DNA of 64,000 nt from an uncultured Gammaproteobacteria bacterium. GTDB lineage: Bacteria; Pseudomonadota; Gammaproteobacteria; HK1. The translations under genes were made by a program, and so were the position numbers. This document shows, piece by piece, positions 9,578 to 17,594 of this stretch. The stretch is taken from positions 682,001-746,000 of the forward strand of contig OY282378.1 of the NCBI GenBank assembly GCA_958295835.1, read 5' to 3'. Position 1 is the stretch's first letter. The number at the start of each line of letters is the position of its first letter. The notes below the pieces were generated by a model. The model was not told the origin of the DNA. It did not search any database and worked only from the letters and a program-made list of their open reading frames with translations.

Positions 9578-10014
9578 GTCTCGCCGCTCATGGTCTGGTA
9601 GAGGCCGATGGCATCGTCGATGAAATCGGCCATGACATCAAGACACGCCTTGGCCTTCTCGCCGTCGTTATCGTGGGCGGTGGCGTTGCGCTTGTCGGCG
9701 TACAGGAGCCATTGTTCCATCGACGCGCTGAACAGGTGGTTCTGATACGCCAGTCTGAAGATCGGCTTCGGACTGTTGGGCGGGTCCGCAACGCCGAGGG
9801 CCTCGATCAGGTAGCGCTTCAGCACCTTCCACAAGCAGTCGTAGCAGGTCTTGAAGCGGCGGAAGACCGATTCGGCAATCCCTTCCTGATCGAGATCCGA
9901 ACGGGAGACGACCGGGTTCCGATAGTTCGTGTACTGCTCCTTGAGATCCTTGAGCGACAGGCGGAACTTGTCGTAGTCGATCATCGCCGGCGCCACCGGT
10001 CCTTCGCCGTTCAC
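9568..10014 (-). CDS. HEPN-domain protein, HI0074-like MNT partner
   Basis: 148-residue all-helical protein resembling the HI0074 'nucleotidyltransferase substrate-binding' family, whose members are HEPN ribonucleases or their relatives. The signature RNATAHD supplies the R-x4-H catalytic motif intact. The GTG at 10014 is chosen because GGAGG lies six bases upstream and the start overlaps the preceding MNT stop (GTGA); an internal ATG at 9984 is the alternative and matches the usual N-terminus better. The stop overlaps the start of the MNT-HsdS fusion. Known HEPN/MNT pairs are toxin-antitoxin modules in which the MNT adds nucleotides to the HEPN protein. Here the cognate MNT is either the small one upstream or the domain fused to HsdS. 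Confidence 0.8.
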   Translation of the reverse strand: MNGEGPVAPAMIDYDKFRLSLKDLKEQYTNYRNPVVSRSDLDQEGIAESVFRRFKTCYDCLWKVLKRYLIEALGVADPPNSPKPIFRLAYQNHLFSASMEQWLLYADKRNATAHDNDGEKAKACLDVMADFIDDAIGLYQTMSGETWE

Positions 10015-10349
10015 TCGCCGCCTCCGGTCCGGTCCGCCAGCACCACGTGGTCCCGCTCGATCTCCCGGTGGAACCTCTCCGGCAGACCTGCCCAATCGTG
10101 CGCTTCCACCAGGAACGGGATGGTGGAATCCCGCAGCGCCTCGGTGAAATCGATCCGCCGCGACGCATCAATCCCGGCCAGATCCGGGCCGCGCAGCACC
10201 AGATCAAGGTCGCTGCCGTCGTGGCTTCGCCCGTTCACACGGCTTCCGTAGGCCCAGACCTCGACGCCGGGCAGGTGTTTCTTCAGCAACCCCTCGATCA
10301 CCGCCCGATGCCTCGGCTTCAGATGCAGCCGCCCGGTCATCTCAGCCAT
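10011..10349 (-). CDS. MntA-like minimal nucleotidyltransferase
   Basis: 112-residue minimal nucleotidyltransferase. The GSRVNGRSHDGSDLDLVL block contains the Gly-Ser and the Asp-x-Asp pair; the third catalytic acid falls in FLVEAHDW, where Glu replaces the usual Asp. It is clearly related to the MNT domain of the HsdS fusion, and both end with a DHVVL stretch. The start at 10349 (MAEM) overlaps the HEPN stop by eight bases; an ATG at 10364 would extend it by five residues. The order HEPN-MNT-HEPN-MNT/HsdS suggests two tandem toxin-antitoxin pairs, the second of which has captured a specificity subunit. Role inferred: antitoxin that AMPylates its HEPN partner. Confidence 0.87.
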   Translation of the reverse strand: MAEMTGRLHLKPRHRAVIEGLLKKHLPGVEVWAYGSRVNGRSHDGSDLDLVLRGPDLAGIDASRRIDFTEALRDSTIPFLVEAHDWAGLPERFHREIERDHVVLADRTGGGE

Positions 10350-10779
10350 CGCCCGCCGCCTCATTCGTGGCCTCGACCACGTCGGCCAGCGCTCTGGCGT
10401 CGGTCAGGAAGTCCGGCAACAGCTTCAGGGTGGCCTCGGCGAAGCCCGCGCCGTAGTCGAGCGCGGTGTCGTTGCGGTTGTCTCGGTAGCGAAGCCAACG
10501 CTCGCAGGCTTCCGCGTCGATCAGCCCGTGCTTGGCGGCGTGCCGGAAGACGTCCCTGAAGGCCAGCCGGTCGACCTGCCGGTTGCTGGCGAACCAGGGG
10601 CGCAGGCGCTTCTTCAGCAGCTTGCCGCTCTGCTCCAGCACCAGCTCGAACTCCTTGACGCAGGCGGCGCGGAACACCTCGTGGAGGACGTCGTCCGATC
10701 CATGGCGCCGCAGTCCCTCCAGGGCGCGTTCCAGCGCGTCGAGGCAGCGCCTGAGAAAGGCCGTGTCGATGCTCGTCAT
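10342..10779 (-). CDS. HEPN-domain protein with altered RNase motif
   Basis: 145-residue helical protein of the HI0074/HEPN family, with the typical rdvFRHAAKHGLI and WLRYRDNRND segments. The catalytic motif should read RN-x3-H. Here the sequence is RNDTALDYG with Leu (codon CTC) where family members have His (CAC or CAT), a change reachable by one base. The RNase activity may therefore be lost. The start ATG at 10779 has a GGGAGG site about 14 bases upstream. It is the first gene of the overlapping chain and its stop overlaps the MNT start. A second, diverged 76-bp piece of this gene lies at 12464-12539. Likely a retired toxin or a structural partner; inference. Confidence 0.8.
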   Translation of the reverse strand: MTSIDTAFLRRCLDALERALEGLRRHGSDDVLHEVFRAACVKEFELVLEQSGKLLKKRLRPWFASNRQVDRLAFRDVFRHAAKHGLIDAEACERWLRYRDNRNDTALDYGAGFAEATLKLLPDFLTDARALADVVEATNEAAGDG

Positions 10780-11189
10780 GCTCAATCGCGGCGGCCTCCC
10801 GCCGTTCGGCCCGCATCGCAGGGGTGGACCGTTCCAGTCCGCGTATCCCCATGACGCCCGCCGGTGGTGCTGTGCGGCAACGATGGCGATGGTGTGCATG
10901 TCTCTCCCGAGCGCATTGGAGCATCCGGGATCCGGGCCGTCGTCACCCGACGACCGCCGCCACCTCGACAACAGTGGCCGTACAGCGCGGCTCCGGCACT
11001 GGCTCGCCATGTTCGCGCAAGCTCTCGATGTGAAACGCGAGCGTTGCCCGGTGGTGATGTGGACGCCTTCGCGTCCTGACCGGAAACGCAGTCGTCGAGC
11101 GATCGGGGCAAGCGCCTCCCGCCAAGGCGTCACATCTCAGGCGCGTGGCGGCGATCGAGCAGTGCGCCGCCGGTACCGCACCCCATGGC
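10780..11189 (-). other. 410-bp gap upstream of the HEPN/MNT chain
   Basis: No gene was recognised on either strand. Open frames exist but carry no family signature and look like GC-driven chance frames. The stretch presumably contains the promoter of the minus-strand HEPN-MNT-HsdS-MORC chain; no convincing -35/-10 pair is visible. A GGGAGG ribosome site lies at its left end just before the HEPN start. Confidence 0.4.
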
Positions 11190-12353
11190 TCAGTCTCCTG
11201 CCTGGGCAGGGTCCTTCTCGGCGCCATCGGCGTCCACCAGAAGCTCCGAAAGCTGCGCGACCGTCTCGGGATCGAACCGGCGCTCCGCCAAACGGAGCAG
11301 CCGCGCGCGCTCCTCGGCGCGGCCTTGTGCGATCGCCCGCTCCTCGAACTCCCGCGTCCTCGCCTCCATCAGCGTCACCATCTCTCTCCTTCCTTCGTCG
11401 CGCCCTCGCGCGATCGCCTGCTCCTCGAACTCCCTCGTCCTCGCCTCCATCAGCGTCGCCATCTCTCTCCTTCCTTCGTCGCGGCCTCGCGCGATCGCCT
11501 GCTCCTCGAACTCCCGCGTCCTCGCTTCCATCAGCGTCGCCATCTCTTCTCCTCCCCGCCTCTCTTTCAATCGTCGCTCCAGCTCCTCGAACGGCGGCAA
11601 GTCATCGTTTCCGTACCGCCCTCCCGGACGCTTCGCCCGCGCATGATACCCCTCGCGCAACCCCTTCTCCTCCTCCCCCGGGTAACGCTCGAACGCCTCC
11701 ACCAGCAACCACGGACGCGCCTGCGCCGGGCTCGTCTCCAGACGAATCAGCGTCGTCATCCGATTGTCCGGCGGCAGCCGGTCGCCCATGAGGTCGGCCT
11801 CCTCGTCCGCCCGCGCCCGCTCGTCGAGCAACACGTAAGCCCGCGCCTCGTTGCCAATCCAGTCCGCCGTTCCCGGCGCCGCCATCGACCCCGGTCGTGC
11901 GCCCGCCGCCGTCCACGGACGTTCTCCGTTGTAGACGACCACCGGCAACGCCGGCGGCTCACACCCCTCCGCCCTGAACGTCCCGCCATGGTGCAGATGA
12001 CGGTGCAGCAGATAGACGTACTCGTGCATCCGCCACGCCATGTCATGGTCTACGCTCGACTGGAACTCGAACAGGATGAGCAGGCAGGGGCGTTCGCCAT
12101 TGGCGAGCGGGCGATCGCCCGAGGGACCGTCGGGCTTGAACACGACGCGCCAGACCATATCGCCGATGCGGTGCTGGAGGTCGGCGCCGACGTACTCGGC
12201 GTTCATCCGGGTGAGCGTCGAGAAGTCGAGTTGGCCGCACCACTCGGGTGCGAGGAAGCCACGCACGGTGTCTTCGACCATGCGGACCTGGGAGAAGATG
12301 AGTTTGTAGGCGGGGTCGGATGAGGCCACGCCGGGCAGGGTGAGGGAAACCAT
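11190..12353 (-). CDS. Rpn-family PD-(D/E)XK nuclease/putative transposase
   Basis: 387-residue Rpn (recombination-promoting nuclease, formerly 'transposase_31') family protein. The N-terminal nuclease core shows SDPAYKLIFSQ, DLQHRIGDMVWRV with the metal Asp, and LILFEFQSSVD giving the E-x-Q variant typical of the family. The C-terminus has three near-identical 27-residue repeats (EMATLMEARTREF...), encoded by 81-bp tandem DNA repeats at 11304-11546, ahead of a short helical tail. The start MVSLTLPG at 12353 fits family N-termini better than an upstream ATG at 12395. Rpn proteins promote RecA-independent DNA exchange in E. coli and repeats in them change length. It sits alone in the island, without transposon ends. 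Confidence 0.85.
   Translation of the reverse strand: MVSLTLPGVASSDPAYKLIFSQVRMVEDTVRGFLAPEWCGQLDFSTLTRMNAEYVGADLQHRIGDMVWRVVFKPDGPSGDRPLANGERPCLLILFEFQSSVDHDMAWRMHEYVYLLHRHLHHGGTFRAEGCEPPALPVVVYNGERPWTAAGARPGSMAAPGTADWIGNEARAYVLLDERARADEEADLMGDRLPPDNRMTTLIRLETSPAQARPWLLVEAFERYPGEEEKGLREGYHARAKRPGGRYGNDDLPPFEELERRLKERRGGEEMATLMEARTREFEEQAIARGRDEGRREMATLMEARTREFEEQAIARGRDEGRREMVTLMEARTREFEERAIAQGRAEERARLLRLAERRFDPETVAQLSELLVDADGAEKDPAQAGD
11304..11546 (-). repeat. three tandem 81-bp repeats inside the Rpn gene
   Basis: Three consecutive 81-bp units (11466-11546, 11385-11465, 11304-11384) code for 27-residue repeats that begin EMATL or EMVTL. The first two are nearly identical and the third has diverged. 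All keep the reading frame, so copy-number change would alter protein length without breaking it. Confidence 0.9.
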
Positions 12354-12463
12354 GTCCCGGCGATAGCGACTTTCGCCCCACGGCTTGTGCGGCAAGAACT
12401 CGATTCGTGCAGCATGATCCGGAGCCGGCCGTCTCCATTCAGCAGGAGTCGTTCAGTCTGTAC

Positions 12464-12539
12464 GGTGGCTGGCGAACCGATGGCGCAGGCGCTTCTTGGG
12501 CAGCTTGCCGCTCCGCTCCGGCGCCAACTCGGACTCCTT
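12464..12539 (-). pseudogene. 76-bp diverged fragment of the HEPN gene
   Basis: This stretch matches 10581-10656 inside the HEPN gene at 65 of 76 positions by hand alignment, without gaps. The translated minus strand keeps the register: KESEL, SGKLPKKRLR and FAS correspond to KEFEL, SGKLLKKRLR and FAS. It lies immediately after the stop of the AlbA-type gene and is too short to be functional. It marks a past duplication or recombination that moved HEPN sequence about 1.9 kb. Confidence 0.75.
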
Positions 12540-12544
12540 TTCGT

Positions 12545-14302
12545 TCACGGCTTCCGCCATGCCACCGGGCGATACTCCACCAGCGACGACCGGCCCGTGA
12601 CGGCGACGATGCGCGCCCACCGCTCGTTTCCGTCGGCGTCCGTGAGACGCAGGTCCTCACCGGGAATGAAGTGGACGGGCTGGGGCTGGCCCTGGTTGAC
12701 GGCGATGTTGGAGGCGTACAGCCAAGTGCGGTCGAGAGCGTCGCGGATGGGATTCAGCCTGCCCCTGAGCCCCGGGAGCGTGCCGGTATCCTCGGGGATG
12801 AGGATTGCGCCGCCGCCGGGCAAGGCGTCCAGTGCAAGGGAAAGACGACCCTCCACGGGCATCCAGTCATGCCGGACTCGGGCGGAGAAGCCCGTGGTGG
12901 CGGCAAACACCGTCATCGGCAGATGGCTGGAGTGCAGATCCAGGATCGCCTCTCCGTGTTCGTCGGTGGTGGCGCGTTTCCAGGTGTCGTTGGGAAACAG
13001 CGCCAGGATGTCGACGCCGGCCAGCGGTTCCCCGGCGTCGGCGCTTCGCACGTTGACGACGGTGCGGACGGGACTGTGCTCCTGCGGCGCAGCAGGAATG
13101 ACGAGGCGAACCTCCGCTTCGTCGATCACCCGGTATTCGGGCGGTCTCCCGCAAAGCCCCCGGGTTTCCCGCAGGATGATCGGAACGCCGTCCCCGCGCC
13201 GCTCCATGAAATACCGTCTGTCCTCGGAGCCCTGGATTCCTTCCACCGGCATCCGCCCGAGCACGGAGGTCAACGCCTGGTTGCGGGCGGCCTGCCGGGT
13301 CGCCATGCTGTCCACCGTCAGGTTGTTCGGCAGCGATCCGGGCGACTGGATCTCCAGGCGGTCTTCGAACATCGACAGGCGGATCCGGCTGCCGCGCATC
13401 GAATAGTCGCGATGCGCCACCGCGTTGACCAGCGCCTCGAACAGCGCGCGGTCGCTGTATTGCGGCATGTCCACGCGGGCCGGCTCCTTGCGGGCCGCGA
13501 CCCGCATGTTCCGTGCCACGAAGACCATCGCGTCGGCGATCTGCCGGTTCAGCGGGCCGATGATCTCCCGCGCGTCGATTTGGCCGGAGGCGCGATCCCT
13601 TCCCCGATAATGCGTCGCCATGATGCCGGCATTGGGCAGCCACTCCTCGGGATTCCGGGTGCACAGCAACACGCCGGTCACGGTTGCCCGCGTGACGCCT
13701 GCCTCATCGGGCGCCAGAAGCGCCAGCCTGGCGAGCGCCGCCTCGGGATTCGCCGCGCCCTCGGCGCTCAGGAGCGGGCGCCAGAGCGACTCGTCCAGCG
13801 TTCTGAAGCCTGTATTCGGAACGGTCTGTTCGTCGAACCAGCGAAACCGCGCCTGTCCCCGCCGCTGCGCCAGACGCAGCCGCTCGTCGTTCGTCATCCT
13901 GCGCTTCGAGGCGCCCACCCGAACGTAGCTTCCGCCGGGGCTGTCATGCTGCGAATCGCTTTCGGGAACTTCGAGCAGCAGCACCCGTTCGCCCTCCGGG
14001 AGCATCCTGTGCCAAGTGTGGATGCGGACGGCCGGCTTGATGGAATCGGTGCTGACTTCGACCAGCAGGGCATCCAGCGCGACGATCTGCTCCCGCGACA
14101 TGCCCTGCGCCTCTCCGTCGTCGGTGACGCCGCAGAGCAGCACGCCGCCGCGCGCATTGGCGAACGCCGCGATCTCGTCCGCCCAGTCGTCCCGGCTCGG
14201 GCGGATCGGACGGTGTCCGGTGAATACGATCTGCTTGAACTCCCAGGCGCTGTCCTCGCCCGCCCGGAGCTGGCGGAGGATGTCCTCGGTGCCGTAACTC
14301 AC
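12545..14302 (-). CDS. AlbA_2/Schlafen-type ATP-binding protein with C-terminal beta domain
   Basis: 585-residue protein. Residues about 10-135 resemble the AlbA_2 (Schlafen-like, 'divergent AAA_4') domain: SAWEFKQIVF with the Glu and Lys of the nucleic-acid or nuclease core, FANARGGVLLCGV, and YVRVGASKRRM. Residues about 280-340 contain ALVNAVAHRDYS and QSPGSLPNN, the HATPase_c_4 pattern found in this family. The last ~200 residues look like a beta-sandwich (VNVRSADAGEPLAGVDI, typical of carboxypeptidase-regulatory-like domains) and a terminal domain. Family members are transcription regulators or defence proteins; some Schlafen-like domains cleave tRNA. Neighbours are Rpn and a secreted protein, all on the same strand. 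Exact role unknown. Confidence 0.85.
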   Translation of the reverse strand: MSYGTEDILRQLRAGEDSAWEFKQIVFTGHRPIRPSRDDWADEIAAFANARGGVLLCGVTDDGEAQGMSREQIVALDALLVEVSTDSIKPAVRIHTWHRMLPEGERVLLLEVPESDSQHDSPGGSYVRVGASKRRMTNDERLRLAQRRGQARFRWFDEQTVPNTGFRTLDESLWRPLLSAEGAANPEAALARLALLAPDEAGVTRATVTGVLLCTRNPEEWLPNAGIMATHYRGRDRASGQIDAREIIGPLNRQIADAMVFVARNMRVAARKEPARVDMPQYSDRALFEALVNAVAHRDYSMRGSRIRLSMFEDRLEIQSPGSLPNNLTVDSMATRQAARNQALTSVLGRMPVEGIQGSEDRRYFMERRGDGVPIILRETRGLCGRPPEYRVIDEAEVRLVIPAAPQEHSPVRTVVNVRSADAGEPLAGVDILALFPNDTWKRATTDEHGEAILDLHSSHLPMTVFAATTGFSARVRHDWMPVEGRLSLALDALPGGGAILIPEDTGTLPGLRGRLNPIRDALDRTWLYASNIAVNQGQPQPVHFIPGEDLRLTDADGNERWARIVAVTGRSSLVEYRPVAWRKP

Positions 14303-14359
14303 CGCCGATCTCCAAAGCCCGGACGCTTCAGGTTCCCGGCGAGGTCGTCGTCGCTTCGT

Positions 14360-14866
14360 TCACGGCTTCTGCCATTCGCAACGCGCCTGGCTGACCACCC
14401 GGTCGTCCGACAGATAGTCGGCGGTGTAGACGCAGGCGCCGCTCAGGCCGGCGTACTTCCCGGTGCCGCCCATGAGCTCCTGGCGGCCTTCCCCTCCACC
14501 GCCGGCTTGTATGTCGCCCGCCTTTCTGATCGCCATGAGGAACCACTGCTCACCCGAGGCATCGGTGTTCGTGCAGGGGGTTTCCAGGTCCAACCCGGCG
14601 TCCGACTTCCTGGAGTAGACGAAACACGTCACGACGCCGTGCTGCCCCTCCGCGAAGGGGCCGCCGCTGCTCTCGGTCACGGTGACCGTCCCGTGCAGCG
14701 GACCGCCGGTGAAGGTCTGATCCGCGTGCTCCAGGGTGGTGTAGTCGTAGACGAGGCTGGCGACATAGCTGAAGCTGCCGCTCTCGCCCGCCGCGACGGC
14801 TTGCGCCGTGTACAGAATGCTCGATGCGACGATCATGGAGGCCGTATATCTCTTGATGATGGGCAT
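14360..14866 (-). CDS. small secreted protein with GTGKYAGLSG motif
   Basis: 168-residue protein with an N-terminal signal peptide (KR, then a hydrophobic run, cleavage after AQAVAA) and a beta-rich mature part. The motif GGTGKYAGLSG near the C-terminus resembles that of allene-oxide-cyclase-like or lipocalin-like barrel proteins found secreted by bacteria. Four Cys residues could form disulfides. The start ATG at 14866 is preceded by AGGAGAAGAAA. The last 20 bases around its stop match those of the neighbouring AlbA-type gene. It is out of place among cytoplasmic defence genes. Function unknown. Confidence 0.7.
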   Translation of the reverse strand: MPIIKRYTASMIVASSILYTAQAVAAGESGSFSYVASLVYDYTTLEHADQTFTGGPLHGTVTVTESSGGPFAEGQHGVVTCFVYSRKSDAGLDLETPCTNTDASGEQWFLMAIRKAGDIQAGGGGEGRQELMGGTGKYAGLSGACVYTADYLSDDRVVSQARCEWQKP

Positions 14867-14904
14867 TTTCTTCTCCTGGGTGCGAGTGTGGTGAAGGATT
14901 CGAT

Positions 14905-15237
14905 TCATTCCCCGTACATTTCGGTGATGATGCGCCGGAGTCGGGCTGCGTGCTCCCCGGACAGGCGATCGAGCCGGCGCCGCAGTCGTTGTTTGCTGAT
15001 CGTGCGTATCTGGTCCACGGCGATTTCCGCGGCCTTGCCCGCGCAGGATATCTGGATCCGGCTCCGCCACTGCGGGTGCAACGTGGAGGTAAGGGGACAG
15101 ACCACGACCGTATCGAGGAGCCGGTTCCTCTCGTTCTGACTGACCACAACGACCGGCCGTACTTTCCGAAGCTCTCCGCCTGTGGTCGGATTCAGGTCGG
15201 CAAAGTAGATGCCGTAGCGTCGGGGAAAGACTGCCAT
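14905..15237 (-). CDS. mazF: MazF/PemK-family toxin
   Basis: 110-residue MazF/PemK-type mRNA interferase. RYGIYFADLNPTTGGELRKVRPVVVVS is the conserved N-terminal RNA-binding face, followed by VVVCPLTST and a C-terminal DQIRTISKQRL, all family hallmarks. The start MAVFPRRYG at 15237 overlaps the antitoxin stop (ATGA), so toxin synthesis is coupled to antitoxin synthesis. The predicted role is sequence-specific cleavage of mRNA when the antitoxin is lost. With AbrB-type MazE upstream this is a complete type II module inside the defence island. Confidence 0.93.
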   Translation of the reverse strand: MAVFPRRYGIYFADLNPTTGGELRKVRPVVVVSQNERNRLLDTVVVCPLTSTLHPQWRSRIQISCAGKAAEIAVDQIRTISKQRLRRRLDRLSGEHAARLRRIITEMYGE

Positions 15238-15491
15238 CAATCCAGGCCATCGGCGACCGTCTCGTCGAGGTCGCTCCAATCTTCATCATCCGCGGCCATG
15301 GCGCGGTAAGTGTCTGGCCACGACAGCTTGTCCTTCTGCTTGCTGTAGAGAAAAATCCCTTCCTCCATTTCCTGCAGGACGAGGGAGTCGCTCCAGCCGT
15401 ATTTCCGGAGCAGGACCTTGGGAAGACGGATGCCCTTGGAGTTGCCGATGGCGATCAGCTTGATGTCCACGGTAGCCGCTGCTTTTCCCAT
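15237..15491 (-). CDS. mazE: MazE-like AbrB-fold antitoxin
   Basis: 84-residue antitoxin. The N-terminal AbrB/SpoVT swapped-hairpin pattern is clear: LIAIGNSKGIRLPKVLLRKYG, with the acidic C-terminal tail (AADDEDWSDLDE) that normally wraps the toxin. The start at 15491 (MGKAAATV) is preferred; an in-frame ATG lies further upstream. The stop overlaps the mazF start. MazE proteins repress their own operon, so an operator probably lies in 15492-15549, although no clear palindrome was seen there. Confidence 0.9.
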   Translation of the reverse strand: MGKAAATVDIKLIAIGNSKGIRLPKVLLRKYGWSDSLVLQEMEEGIFLYSKQKDKLSWPDTYRAMAADDEDWSDLDETVADGLD

Positions 15492-15549
15492 GTCGGAGTC
15501 TCCTTTGCGCATGGAACTGGTACGCACGGTAATTACTCCGTACAGGATG

Positions 15550-17412
<1,863 letters not shown>

Positions 17413-17594
17413 GCGCTGCTTCTCCCGCTTTCTTCCCGAGGCGATTGAAGCCGATACCCTGCCCGCGCGCTTCCGCACCCCCCGCCGAATGCCCAGGCGA
17501 GGTACGTGCCGTGTCTTGCTCCGAACGCTGCTGTTCCGTCAGACCCTGCCGGCCGGAGGCGTCGAACGCCTTGGCGCCACGGGCCGCCGTCCGT

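Noticed and set aside
1..10779. Assignment to BREX, DISARM, Hachiman, Druantia or Zorya
   Set aside because: No PglZ, BrxL, DUF1998 protein, HamA-type DUF1837, DruA-D or ZorAB was seen. The MORC, C5-methylase, Vsr and helicase set fits the MORC-linked restriction class better.
11304..11546. Tandem 81-bp repeats considered as a CRISPR-like array
   Set aside because: Units are contiguous without spacers, lie inside a coding frame and repeat the protein sequence.
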